A stretch of 64,000 nucleotides of DNA from JAKIWV01 sp963773945 (GTDB taxonomy: Archaea; Thermoplasmatota; Thermoplasmata; Lutacidiplasmatales; UBA184), in assembly GCA_963773945.1 (NCBI GenBank), contig CAVZDD010000003.1, forward strand, positions 1 to 64,000. The letters run 5' to 3'. Every line of letters starts with the position of its first letter. The first letter of the stretch is position 1. The notes under the pieces were generated by a model. That model was given only the letters and a program-made list of their open reading frames with translations. It was not told the origin of the DNA and did not search any database. The position numbers and the translations under genes were made by a program. Of the stretch, positions 49,725-58,404 are shown piece by piece.

Positions 49725-50456
49725 CTATTCCGGCTTGGGCGCGGGGTCCTTCCGACCTTCGAGCACCGCAACCATGCCGGGGATGGAGTCGAATCGTATC
49801 GCTTGTCCCGGCTGGTACGGCGCGCCCTCGAAGGACCGCTCGCAGACCAAACTCCCCTCGCGCCAGTGCGAGAGGTCGGCGGCCTCGACCTGGAAGACGA
49901 GGTCGAACGCGAACCGACCAGGTCCCGGCGGTCCGAGCGATGCGAAGATCGGAGTGACCCCTCCGTTCACCATCGCCTCGACAATGGCGCGGACCCCGAC
50001 CTCGTTCCGGGGGTAATACTCCCGGACCCGGTCGGTGTTCGCGACAACGAAAACCGGTCGATAGCTCTCCCGTCCGTACCGGCTCAGGACCTCCTGGATT
50101 GGGGGCGGGAGGCGTAGAAAGTCCGTCAGCCCCCCAATGACCGAACGGGGCTCATCCGACCGGACCACCGTCCAAAGTGCGAGGTTGCTCACGGCATCCT
50201 GCGGCTTCGCCTCCGACCGGGAGACGACAAACAAATGGTCGTCCGGAATCCAACCGAGTTCCACGGGTCCCGGAGGGTCGAGGTAGTCGTTCGGGTCCCG
50301 CACATCGACCCAGTAGGGCTGCGAGTCATTGGCTCGCGCGAGCGCGTAGGCGACCCGAAGCAGTACCGTCCGAGACAAACCATGTAAGAAAGTACCGAAG
50401 GACCCGCTGCCGAACGTCGAGAGATCGAGCGAGTGTGCGGCCTGTGGGGCGCCCAT
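49725..50456 (-). CDS. hypothetical protein, 243 aa
   Basis: Not recognised. The N-terminal SLDLSTFGSGSFGTFLHGLS is Gly/Ser-rich, LLRVAYALARANDSQPYWVDV and a strand ELGWIPDDHLFVVSRS follow, and VYVV-type strand RPVFVVANTDRVREYY lies in the middle. This order recalls a RecA-like fold without a P-loop (a KaiC-like or DUF835-like protein), which is only a guess. The frame is open to a TTG at 50552; I chose the ATG at 50456, which follows the box gataaat (50485-50491) by 32 nt. Confidence 0.6.
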   Translation of the reverse strand: MGAPQAAHSLDLSTFGSGSFGTFLHGLSRTVLLRVAYALARANDSQPYWVDVRDPNDYLDPPGPVELGWIPDDHLFVVSRSEAKPQDAVSNLALWTVVRSDEPRSVIGGLTDFLRLPPPIQEVLSRYGRESYRPVFVVANTDRVREYYPRNEVGVRAIVEAMVNGGVTPIFASLGPPGPGRFAFDLVFQVEAADLSHWREGSLVCERSFEGAPYQPGQAIRFDSIPGMVAVLEGRKDPAPKPE

Positions 50457-50544
50457 TCGAGCACTGGTTACGGAGGCTCGGAAGGATAAATCCACCGTCG
50501 GCCAAATTTTTTCGTTGCCGACCAGGGGCGGGTCCCTTCGCGCC

Positions 50545-50787
50545 TTAGACAATATAAGCCGGCAAGCGGGACCGAGCCCGCCGGACCGCGCCGGCCGCCA
50601 TGAGCATGATTCCGCCGAGCAGGAGAATCAAGGCGAGGAAGACTGCGTCGAATCCGAGCAAGACCGACGGCAGCGACACGAAGCAGCCGAGCAGTGCACC
50701 GCACTCGAATCCGAAAACGGCATAGAGGAGAACGAACGCGATCAGGACCGCACCGGCCGCGATGGCGCCATTCCCCGGTGTCGCCAT
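50545..50787 (-). CDS. small membrane protein, 80 aa
   Basis: Two to three hydrophobic helices: AIAAGAVLIAFVLLYAVFGF, then FVSLPSVLLGFDAVFLALIL and GGIMLMAAGAVRRARSR with a positive end. Cysteines at 29 and 35 are in FECGALLGCF. No family recognised. A TATA box (ctactatta on minus, 50811-50819 on plus) is centred 27 nt before the ATG, supporting a leaderless gene. Confidence 0.65.
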   Translation of the reverse strand: MATPGNGAIAAGAVLIAFVLLYAVFGFECGALLGCFVSLPSVLLGFDAVFLALILLLGGIMLMAAGAVRRARSRLPAYIV

Positions 50788-50842
50788 GTGGAATGTACCC
50801 GACCCTCGAGTAATAGTAGTTCCGGCGGCGGGGAACGTACCC

Positions 50843-51934
50843 TCAGCCGGGCCGGCGAGTGACTAGGGTGCGGTCGATCTCGGCTACGCTGCGTCGCCCG
50901 GCCAGCATCATCGAGACCGCGAGTTCGTTGTTGAGAAGGGCCAACAGCCGAGCCACGCCCGACTCCCCACCGGCGGCGAGCGCCCAGAGCACCGGGCGCC
51001 CGATTCCAACGCCCCGGGCCCCGAGCGCGAGGGCGATGAGGACGTCCCGTCCTCGCCGCACGCCCCCATCGACGTAGACTTCGGCCCGCCCGTCCACCGC
51101 CTCCACCACCTCGGGTAGCGCATCCAGTCCGGTGACGGCCCCGTCCAGCTGACGACCCCCGTGGTTGGAAAGCACCACGGCCCGCGCGCCACCGGCGGCG
51201 GCCCGCCGGGCGTCGTCGCCGGTCAGGATCCCCTTGACGATCAAGGGGAGCTGCGTGATCTCGCGCAGCTGTCCCAGAATCTCCCACGTCCCCGTCGCAT
51301 CGGGCGGAAACGCGTAGAGCCCCCCCTCGAATTCCGGGGCCCGGGCTGGGGGTAGAATATCCGGACCGTTCCCGATCGGCACCGGGGACCGGATGGCGAC
51401 CCCATCGTGCGTCTGGCGGTCGCGCGGACCCAGCACAGGTGCGTCCACGGTCAGTACCAGACCGGTGAAACCTGCCCTTTCCGCACGTTCCACGAGCCGC
51501 TGGGTGGCAGCGAATTCGGGTTGAAGGTAGACTTGGAACCATCGCGGCCCGGACGGGGCGGCCTTTGCAATGGCCTCCAAGGACAACGACGAGAGCGTGC
51601 TGAACATTGCGAGCACCCCTGCGGCGCTCGCGGCAGCCGCCGTGCCGGCCTCAGCGGATGGATGGAGGAGGCCTTGATAGGCGGTGGGGGCGACATAGAT
51701 CGGGCTCGCCACGCGCTCCCCGAGGAGGCGGGTCCGCAAGTCGACCGTGCGGATGCCGGCGAGCTGACGGGGCCGGAGATGCCAGCGACGAAAGGCGTCT
51801 AGGTTCTCCTGGACGGTGGACTCATCGCCCGCCCCCCCTTGGACGTAGGCCCATATTGGGTCCGTAAGTCGCTCTTTCGCGACCCCCTCGAGATCGCTGA
51901 GCGTCTGAAAGCCACCCGGAAGGGCCTCATCCAT
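50843..51934 (-). CDS. FMN-dependent alpha-hydroxy-acid oxidase/dehydrogenase
   Basis: Oxidises an (S)-2-hydroxy acid such as lactate or glycolate; 363 aa, TIM barrel. IYVAPTAYQGLLHPSAE is the FMN-binding strand, WFQVYL another, VVLSNHGGRQLDGA holds the catalytic His (SNHGGRQ), and VYVDGGVRRGRDVLIALALG binds the phosphate. ATG at 51934 is chosen; GTG at 51949 would add five residues. It is 79 nt after the MerB-like gene on the same strand and has no clear TATA box of its own, so the two may form an operon. Confidence 0.93.
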   Translation of the reverse strand: MDEALPGGFQTLSDLEGVAKERLTDPIWAYVQGGAGDESTVQENLDAFRRWHLRPRQLAGIRTVDLRTRLLGERVASPIYVAPTAYQGLLHPSAEAGTAAAASAAGVLAMFSTLSSLSLEAIAKAAPSGPRWFQVYLQPEFAATQRLVERAERAGFTGLVLTVDAPVLGPRDRQTHDGVAIRSPVPIGNGPDILPPARAPEFEGGLYAFPPDATGTWEILGQLREITQLPLIVKGILTGDDARRAAAGGARAVVLSNHGGRQLDGAVTGLDALPEVVEAVDGRAEVYVDGGVRRGRDVLIALALGARGVGIGRPVLWALAAGGESGVARLLALLNNELAVSMMLAGRRSVAEIDRTLVTRRPG

Positions 51935-52013
51935 CGTCACCGAACCCACTTCCCAGCTCGAAGCCGTTCGAGAACACGCTCCTCACCGGAAGGCTGGTCG
52001 GACCACCCGCCGC

Positions 52014-52700
52014 TCAGATCTTCCAGAACTCCCCCGTGAGATTCAATTCGTGAAAAAGCTGGATTATCCGGTCTCGGGAGGGGCGGGCGAACCCTCGTTC
52101 CATCTTTCCGCCGTACAGAGGCTCGCTGAGCCGGAGTACCAGGTCGATGGTGAGCTCCGCGCCGGCCGCATCGACTCGGGTCTCGCGCCACACTCGAAGG
52201 TGCTCGGACGACGCGAAGAACAGCATCGTGTTGGAACAGGTGGTGATGATGTCCTTCCACCATTCGGCGGCCGGAAGCCCCAAGTAGACGACGGGGGCGT
52301 CGCCGGTCCCCGCCACGCGATGGCCGTCGCGGATCGTCAATGCGATCGCATGGCCACAGTGGTAGCAGAACGATTCGACAGTGACGGGAAGCCGGAGCAT
52401 GGAGTGGAAAGCGACCGCGTCCCAGGCGCAATTCGCGAAGTAGGCCCTTCCTCCGTCCACGACGACACGGTAAGGAGTCGCGACCGCCGAGAATGGGAAG
52501 GCCATGAGAACTCGGTGAGTGCCGGGGATCAGCTTGAGCTGCCGAGCCGCGTCCAGTCGGTCGAGGCTGGACTCGACTCCCGGCCTCGGGAGCCGGAGCC
52601 GGCCCATGAGTTGTTCCACGGAAGGAGGAGCCCCCGTTTGGAAGCACTCCTCAAAGACCGCGAGGCGGATGGTCGCGTCCAAGTTCGAAGCCGCTTCCAC
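52014..52700 (-). CDS. alkylmercury lyase (MerB)-like protein
   Basis: 228 aa. The N-terminal helical part (LMGRLRLPRPGVESSLDRLD) is followed by a MerB-like core. Cys91 and Asp94 in ANCAWDAVAF and Cys155 in ITTCSNTMLFF sit where MerB has Cys96, Asp99 and Cys159, with nearly the same spacing. An extra CYHC pair at 112-115 is present. MerB cleaves C-Hg bonds; no merA, merP or merT is in this window, so mercury resistance is not shown. The GTG start is leaderless by TATA spacing. Confidence 0.78.
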   Translation of the reverse strand: MEAASNLDATIRLAVFEECFQTGAPPSVEQLMGRLRLPRPGVESSLDRLDAARQLKLIPGTHRVLMAFPFSAVATPYRVVVDGGRAYFANCAWDAVAFHSMLRLPVTVESFCYHCGHAIALTIRDGHRVAGTGDAPVVYLGLPAAEWWKDIITTCSNTMLFFASSEHLRVWRETRVDAAGAELTIDLVLRLSEPLYGGKMERGFARPSRDRIIQLFHELNLTGEFWKI

Positions 52701-52715
52701 GGGAAACGACAGAAG

Positions 52716-52733
52716 CTTCCGCGGAAGTTAATC
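52716..52733 (-). promoter_or_regulatory. TATA box with adjoining 12-bp palindrome, candidate operator
   Basis: The palindrome cttccgcggaag (52716-52727) is perfect. On the minus strand the TATA-like box gattaact (plus 52726-52733) touches it and is centred 30 nt before the GTG at 52700. A protein on the palindrome would block transcription start of the MerB-like gene. Confidence 0.55.
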
Positions 52734-52759
52734 CTTGGCCGCTCGCCCCAAACCGAGGG

Positions 52760-53290
52760 TCAAAGCCAGAGCGCCATCAGAAGGCTGTCTACTGGCGCTC
52801 CGTCGATGACGTACTGCCCCTGGAGACGGGCTTCTTCCACGAATCCTCTCTTTCGGTAGAGCGCGACAGCCCGCTCGTTCGTCGCGAAGACCTCGAGCGT
52901 GAGCTTGTGGACCCCGACGGAACGGGCCCATTCGATGCCGGCGGAGAGAAGAGCGGTACCGAGACCCACTCCTCGGCAATCAGGAAGACACGACATCCCA
53001 AACTCCGCCACGTGGGCATCCTTCAGCCAGGCTCCCCGGGCGACGTTGAGGAGTCCGCTCAATCGGCCTGAGACCTCGGCGACGAAGAAGGCCGACTGTG
53101 GACCGGAAGCCGCGGCGAGCGTGGCCCGCTCCTGGTCGAGTGTCCAAGTCGCCCGCTCCCGCAGAACGAATCGGCCCTCCCCGCCCACGAGATTGACGAG
53201 GTCGGTGATGGGGCCCGCATCCTCCGCGGTCGCCCGCCGGATCAGGGCCGATCGACCATCCCTTAGGCCTACCATCGTTCCTTCGACCAT
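52760..53290 (-). CDS. GNAT N-acetyltransferase (RimI/RimL-like)
   Basis: 176 aa. ALIRRATAEDAGPITDLVN starts the GNAT fold, FGMSCLPDCRGVGLGTALLS has the acetyl-CoA loop CRGVGLGTA, and NERAVALYRKRGFVEEARLQ ends it, followed by the strand DSLLMALWL. Closest in pattern to protein N-terminal or ribosomal acetyltransferases, but the substrate is unknown. Start ATG 53290; ATG 53275 is also possible. Confidence 0.87.
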   Translation of the reverse strand: MVEGTMVGLRDGRSALIRRATAEDAGPITDLVNLVGGEGRFVLRERATWTLDQERATLAAASGPQSAFFVAEVSGRLSGLLNVARGAWLKDAHVAEFGMSCLPDCRGVGLGTALLSAGIEWARSVGVHKLTLEVFATNERAVALYRKRGFVEEARLQGQYVIDGAPVDSLLMALWL

Positions 53291-53345
53291 CTACGTCCCC
53301 GACCGCGTTCGGAACATGGCCCTTTCTACCGTTCTGGCGGGGGGC

Positions 53346-53633
53346 TCACCGTTTCCGGGCCCGTCGGGGCTTAGCGACTCGGAGCCAGAGCTCCCGTCGC
53401 TCGCGGGAGCCGTCGGCCCGGACGATCTCGAGTTGAAAGTTCATCGCGCCGAGCGCATCGTCGGGGGTGGACGGCCGTCTTTCGGGATAGGACGCTCGCA
53501 CATGCCGTTCGATCAGTCGCCTCGCCGCATCCTCCGCCTCAAAGAGCGACCGCGCGGATTCCGACCCTAATCCGTCGACCAGAATACGGTACCGTCGCTC
53601 TTCCTGGAACAGATAGGCCGTGAACTGGCTCAT
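53346..53633 (-). CDS. hypothetical protein, 95 aa
   Basis: Small soluble protein, not recognised. ESARSLFEAEDAARRLIERH is an amphipathic helix; MNFQLEIVRADGSRERRELW is a likely beta hairpin, and the end is basic (KPRRARKR). No metal motif. It lies between the SHOCT-domain and GNAT genes with 55-59 nt gaps on the same strand. Confidence 0.6.
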   Translation of the reverse strand: MSQFTAYLFQEERRYRILVDGLGSESARSLFEAEDAARRLIERHVRASYPERRPSTPDDALGAMNFQLEIVRADGSRERRELWLRVAKPRRARKR

Positions 53634-53692
53634 ACGAGCTGGGGAGGCCCCCCGGGGTCAATCACTGCTGGAGAGGTGCCGAAACGGCTGCG

Positions 53693-54136
53693 TCACCGGG
53701 GAGGCGGGTAACCGGGGCGCCGTTCCAAGTCCTGCATGATCTGGTCGTACTGTTCCCGGGTGATCTCTCCCCGGGCATATCGCTCGCGGGCGATGGCGAA
53801 GGCGCCGTAGCGTCGGCCCCCGCCCCGTCCCCGACCGTAGTAACGTCCGCCGGAGCGGGAGCTCCACATCGCGATGCGCACAACCCAACCCACGATGAGA
53901 ATCACGATGAAGATCAGGAAGAACGTGCCGAAGAAGCCGAACGGCCCAATCCCGAACGGTCGAGTAGCCGAGTAGCCGAAAGTCGATGGCGAGAGTGCCA
54001 CGAGCAGGAGCACCCCGAGGACGACGACAATGATCACCGCGACGGCGATGAAGACCCACCGATAGCGCCTCGGCCGGGGCTCTGGGGGATACCCGCCCGA
54101 GTATGGCCCTCCGTACGGTCCTCCGGGGTTCTGCAT
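53693..54136 (-). CDS. membrane protein with C-terminal SHOCT domain
   Basis: 147 aa. A Gly/Pro/Tyr-rich start, then two hydrophobic helices (about 27-50 and 66-90), a basic Gly/Arg/Tyr linker (YYGRGRGGGRRYG) and the short C-terminal helix pair IARERYARGEITREQYDQIM, which is the SHOCT pattern. SHOCT domains are short oligomerisation modules. The ATG at 54136 lies 34 nt after a TATA-like box (actatgta on minus). Confidence 0.8.
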   Translation of the reverse strand: MQNPGGPYGGPYSGGYPPEPRPRRYRWVFIAVAVIIVVVLGVLLLVALSPSTFGYSATRPFGIGPFGFFGTFFLIFIVILIVGWVVRIAMWSSRSGGRYYGRGRGGGRRYGAFAIARERYARGEITREQYDQIMQDLERRPGYPPPR

Positions 54137-54257
54137 TCCGGTTCGACCTTCAATTGGTACACGGAGTACATAGTGTGTCTGCCGCGCCGGAACCTCGATG
54201 CTGGACGCTGTTCGTCGGACCGCCCGATGACCTCTACGTCGCGGCCGGCCGAGGGAT

Positions 54258-55535
54258 TCAGCCGGGGTCCGCACCCTCCGGGGGTGTCGGGGGAACCGGG
54301 CCGCCCGGATCGTAAGCTGATTCGCCGAACTCCGCCAAGTCCAGACCCTTCCGTTCGGCCTCCGGGCCAGCTCGAAGTGGCATGAAGTAGTTGATCGCTC
54401 GCAGGAGCAGATAGGAGCCGACGAAACAGAAGGACGCCACCACCGCGATTCCTACGAGCTGGACCAGCACCGTGTGCACGTTTCCGAACACGAGCCCGTT
54501 GTGACCTGCCGCGTTGATGGCCGTGGATGCGAAGAGTCCCGTGGCCAACGTTCCCCACATACCTCCGACACCGTGGGCCGCGAACACGTCGAGAGAGTCG
54601 TCTAGACGGGTCCGGGCGCGCCAATTCGCTACGCTGTAACAGACAATCGCGGCCACGGCGCCGATCACAATCGAACCGAGAGGTCCTACGAAGCCGGAAG
54701 CAGGGGTTACGGCCGCCAGGCCGCACACGGTTCCGACGCACATGCCGACGGCGGACGGACGGCCCTTCTGCCACCATTCGACGACCATCCAGGTAATCCC
54801 GGCGGTGGCTGCGGCGAGGTTCGTGACAACGAGCGCGTTCACCGCGATGCCGTTCGCGGCCAGCGCGCTACCCGCGTTGAATCCAAACCAGCCGAACCAG
54901 AGCAACGCCGTGCCCAGAATCACATATGGGACATTGTTCGGTCGAGTTTCCTTGACTTCCGCCGGCGTGCGCGGGCCGATCACTAGCGCAGCTGCAATGG
55001 CCGAGACTCCCGCAGAGGTGTGCACGACCAGACCCCCGGCGAAGTCCATGACCCCCAGTCCGCCGAGGCCGAGCCAGCCGGTCGCATTCCATTCCCACGA
55101 GGCAACCGGAGCGTAGATGAACGTTACCCAGAGAACTACGAACACGAGAAGGGGCTTGAGTCGCGCCCGCCCTGCAAACGCGCCAATGATGAGCGCGGGG
55201 GTGATGGCAGCGAACTTCATTTGAAAGGCGAAATAGAGCAGCTGGGGAATCGTCGAGGAGTACGCCGCATTCGGTGCGGTCCCAACTCCGTTCAGCCCGA
55301 CATTGGACAGGGAACCAATGACCCCGTGGTAGGACGGACCGAAGGTGATCGAATACGCCCAAAGCGCCCAGATGACGCTGATAACCGAAAAGATGGCCAT
55401 GCACTGGGCGAGGAGCGTAATCAGATTCTTTCGGCCGACAAGTCCCCCGTAGAAGAACCCCAGCGCGGGGGTCATCAACATGACCAACGCGGTGGCGGCA
55501 ATCACCCAAGCGACATCCCCCGAATTGATCGGCAT
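54258..55535 (-). CDS. amt: ammonium transporter
   Basis: Takes up ammonium across the cell membrane; 425 aa with about 11 helices. MDFAGGLVVHTSAGVSAIAA carries the first pore His and FAAHGVGGMWGTLATGLF the second; MTPALGFFYGGLVGRKN is a typical helix 1 end. The C-terminal cytosolic tail (EAERKGLDLAEFGESAYD) is normal. No GlnK/GlnB gene lies next to it, unlike many archaeal amt genes. The gene is flanked by unrelated genes on the same strand. Confidence 0.96.
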   Translation of the reverse strand: MPINSGDVAWVIAATALVMLMTPALGFFYGGLVGRKNLITLLAQCMAIFSVISVIWALWAYSITFGPSYHGVIGSLSNVGLNGVGTAPNAAYSSTIPQLLYFAFQMKFAAITPALIIGAFAGRARLKPLLVFVVLWVTFIYAPVASWEWNATGWLGLGGLGVMDFAGGLVVHTSAGVSAIAAALVIGPRTPAEVKETRPNNVPYVILGTALLWFGWFGFNAGSALAANGIAVNALVVTNLAAATAGITWMVVEWWQKGRPSAVGMCVGTVCGLAAVTPASGFVGPLGSIVIGAVAAIVCYSVANWRARTRLDDSLDVFAAHGVGGMWGTLATGLFASTAINAAGHNGLVFGNVHTVLVQLVGIAVVASFCFVGSYLLLRAINYFMPLRAGPEAERKGLDLAEFGESAYDPGGPVPPTPPEGADPG

Positions 55536-55567
55536 GCTTTGTTCTCTCCAATGTTGGTTAGGTCAAC

Positions 55568-55927
55568 TTACAACCCGAGGGCCCCCCGGAGTAGGCTGAA
55601 CGCCCGCTGGCCCTTCGGGGTCCGAAATCGCAGCTTGGGATTCTTTCCGATGAACGACGCGGACCGGGTCTCCGCGGTGAGGACCTCCAGGAGGTCGGCC
55701 TGATTCCAGATGACACTTACGTCAACCGGCCCGTGAATCCCGTCGGCCGCGCTCGCCGTCCCATGCGCATCAAGGTGCAGCGTCGCGGTCTCAGTTTCGG
55801 TCTCAAAGCCCCAGGATTGGGGGAGCCAGGAGTGGAGACCATCGCTCGGATCGGCGGCCAGACGCGCCTTCGCGCGCCCCTCGATTTCCGGACACACGCC
55901 TCCCAGCGCGTCGCGGAGTTGCCCCAT
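55568..55927 (-). CDS. SCP2-like sterol-carrier-domain protein
   Basis: 119 aa. The order of strands and the C-terminal block KNPKLRFRTPKGQRAFSLLR resemble the SCP2 lipid-binding fold, with VDVSVIWNQADLLEVLTAET before it. This is a weak match. The ATG at 55927 lies 31 nt after ttcataag (plus 55955-55962), so I prefer it to a TTG at 55966. Confidence 0.55.
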   Translation of the reverse strand: MGQLRDALGGVCPEIEGRAKARLAADPSDGLHSWLPQSWGFETETETATLHLDAHGTASAADGIHGPVDVSVIWNQADLLEVLTAETRSASFIGKNPKLRFRTPKGQRAFSLLRGALGL

Positions 55928-56020
55928 GCTCTGGCGAGAAGTGGCGGGAACTGACTTATGAAGCAAACGTGTGCACCGGAAGACGCCGGCCAGCGGTGGG
56001 AAGACACGGCGCGGGTCGCA

Positions 56021-56713
56021 TCAGGCAGGCCCGTGGGGATGCCCACCGGTCGCGTATCGCACTACGGGGCTGTCGATGAACTCCAAGACCTTTGACGTCC
56101 CGATCTCCAAACCGATCTTGAGAGCCTGACCGAGCGTCTCCGCCGACTCGGCCTCCGTCATTGGGAGGACGGGCGTTATCGTAACGTCGGGGGGGGTGGC
56201 GTGCCGATTGACACACAGCAGGAACCCCTCAAACCCCGCGAATCCCAACTGGAACAGGCGGAGCTGGAGGCCGACATCGGGAGGTGGGGGAACCGCCCGG
56301 TAGCTCTTCATTTCGTAGAATCGCGACTTTCGGTCCCAGTAATCCGGTTGAGTGTACACCCCCACCAGTTCGTCAATCAAGACCATTCGAGTCTTGGGCC
56401 GCGGGAGCCCGAACACCTCCGTTTTTCGGAAGGCTTGCAGGACCGCCGTGATCTGAGCCTGGGCGGCCGCCTTCTCCGGAGTTTCCACTGGCAAGTCGAT
56501 GTCCCGGAGCTCCTCCTCCAACGTGGTCGTGGCGAAACGGCTCATGGCCCCTACCGTGGGCCGCAGTCCCCGGTCGAACTGGTGACTGTAGCGCGACAGG
56601 GTGGAATCAATGGCCTTCCCAACCGCCATGCCGAACTCCTGGCGTTCGGTAGGCGGACGAGGGAACGCTCGACGGACGATTTCGTGGGCGGCAACGGTCT
56701 TGATGGTGGTCAT
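56021..56713 (-). CDS. hypothetical protein, possible PD-(D/E)xK nuclease fold
   Basis: 230 aa. The segment VYTQPDYWDRKSRFYEMKSY near residues 118-137 reads PD, then E-x-K (EMK) 12 residues later, the order of a PD-(D/E)xK active site. The hydrophobic strand RMVLIDELVGV before it fits that fold. An N-terminal helical part contains GKAIDSTLSRYSHQFDRG. No family was recognised, and no CRISPR or restriction genes are nearby. Nuclease activity is a hypothesis. Confidence 0.55.
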   Translation of the reverse strand: MTTIKTVAAHEIVRRAFPRPPTERQEFGMAVGKAIDSTLSRYSHQFDRGLRPTVGAMSRFATTTLEEELRDIDLPVETPEKAAAQAQITAVLQAFRKTEVFGLPRPKTRMVLIDELVGVYTQPDYWDRKSRFYEMKSYRAVPPPPDVGLQLRLFQLGFAGFEGFLLCVNRHATPPDVTITPVLPMTEAESAETLGQALKIGLEIGTSKVLEFIDSPVVRYATGGHPHGPA

Positions 56714-56888
56714 GAGGGCCTCCGGGTCCGAAGTACGAAACGGTCGCAGGGTCGCAAGTCGTTAAGGGGCTTGGTCCTCTCGAATAGCCCCGGACCCACG
56801 ATCGGGAGGCGAGGTGCGGGGGTCCAGAATATAGCGGGCGGCGGTTATGCCGCAGTCACTTCACGGTCCGGGGTGGGAAGGTCTCTCC

Positions 56889-58322
56889 ATGTGCGCATTT
56901 CGATATCAACGAACTCCGATTCCCGAAGACTCCGGTGACCTCCGAGCGGTCGGCTTCGAGGAGATACTCCACGCGTACTCGAAAGAGGAGGCCATCCTCG
57001 AGGCCCAGCGGTGCCTCCAGTGCGCGATGCCGTTCTGTGTGCAGGCCTGTCCGATCACGCAGGACTGTCGGGGCTACATTTCGCTCATCGGGCAAGGAAA
57101 ATTTGACGAAGCCGCTTCGCTGACCGTTCAGGACAATCCCCTCGCAACAGTGCTCTGCAAGACCTGCTACCACTACTGCGAGGAGGATTGCGTGATGGGG
57201 GCCAAGGGAACACCAATCGCGATCCGCCACCTCAAGCGGGCCGCCCTCGAGTTCGGGAATGGGCAACTGATGTACGTACCGAGCGCCCCAAAGAACCAGC
57301 GGATCGCGGTGGTGGGGGGCGGACCGGCCGGGATCATGGCGACGTGGGAACTCTGCCTCCGGGGATATTCCGTTACTGTTTACGAAGCCCAATCCTTCCT
57401 AGGGGGGCAGGTCGACACGATTCCAAAGTATCACCTCACCGGGGATGAACTGGATTGGGACCTCGCCCGGTTTCGGAATTTCGATCTCACGTTTGTTACC
57501 AGAAAGAAAGCCGGCGTCGATTTTACTCCGGAGAGCCTCCTCCGGGACGGCTACCTCGCCGTCTATGTGGCAATCGGCGCGTCAGAACCCCGCGCACTCG
57601 GGATCCCGGGCGAGCACATTCCCGGCGTCTTCGCGGCCCTACCGTTTCTCCTCGCGATGAACAAGGGCCCCGATGGCCTGCTGGGCCGCAAGGAACGACA
57701 GGTGGTCGTCGTGGGAGGCGGGGATGTGGCGCTCGACGCCGCCCGGTCCAGTCTGCGGATCGCCAAGGACGGCCAGGTGACCGTCGTCTACCGGAAAAGC
57801 CCGGAGGAGATGCCTGCGGGCGCGGAGGAGGTCTCGGAAGGTACGGAGGAAGGGCTCCACTTCATCTTCCAACGGGCTCCAGTGCGCATTTTGGGAACGA
57901 AGCAGGTGGAGGGCATCGTGGTCCAGACGACGAGTCAGGGACCCTCGGACGCACGGGGACGACCGACTTCTATTCTCGTCCCGGGCACGGAACAAACGAT
58001 TCCGTGCGACACGGTCATCGTGGCGGCGGGCGAAGTGGCCGACCTCACCGGACTGCCGTCGGAATTGGACTTCAAGCTCTCCCCCCAGGCGTGGCCGGAG
58101 GGAAAGAAACCGGATTGGATGACCGACGTAGACGGAGTGTTTGCCTCCGGCGGGCGCTCCGTCGTCTACGCCATGGCGGCGGGAACTCGTACGGCGGCCA
58201 CGATTGATGCCTACATAGCGAAGAAGTTGGGGAACCCTCCTTCCCCTCGCCCAGACCCGTTCGGACGCCCGGGGGCTCCCAAGTTGCCGGAAGGGTACGG
58301 CGGGCCCACCTGGCACTTCTGA
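56889..58322 (+). CDS. GltD-like NAD(P)-dependent FAD oxidoreductase
   Basis: 477 aa. An N-terminal Fe-S helical domain holds RCLQCAMPFCVQACP and CKTCYHYCEEDC; then IAVVGGGPAGIMATWELCLR binds FAD and VVVVGGGDVALDAARSS binds NAD(P). The C-terminal DGVFASGGRSV closes the FAD site. Relatives are the glutamate synthase small subunit, the NfnB/SudA subunit and DPYD-type domains; partner genes are absent. The ATG at 56847 is only 16 nt from the box gaatatagc, so I chose the ATG at 56889. Confidence 0.88.
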   Translation: MCAFRYQRTPIPEDSGDLRAVGFEEILHAYSKEEAILEAQRCLQCAMPFCVQACPITQDCRGYISLIGQGKFDEAASLTVQDNPLATVLCKTCYHYCEEDCVMGAKGTPIAIRHLKRAALEFGNGQLMYVPSAPKNQRIAVVGGGPAGIMATWELCLRGYSVTVYEAQSFLGGQVDTIPKYHLTGDELDWDLARFRNFDLTFVTRKKAGVDFTPESLLRDGYLAVYVAIGASEPRALGIPGEHIPGVFAALPFLLAMNKGPDGLLGRKERQVVVVGGGDVALDAARSSLRIAKDGQVTVVYRKSPEEMPAGAEEVSEGTEEGLHFIFQRAPVRILGTKQVEGIVVQTTSQGPSDARGRPTSILVPGTEQTIPCDTVIVAAGEVADLTGLPSELDFKLSPQAWPEGKKPDWMTDVDGVFASGGRSVVYAMAAGTRTAATIDAYIAKKLGNPPSPRPDPFGRPGAPKLPEGYGGPTWHF

Positions 58323-58404
58323 GCCGTCCCTTGCGCAGCGATCACGTCGGTTCACCGCGCGGCTCTGGCGAATGCTCTAAGCGCCGGATAGGCTTGGCGA
58401 CGTC

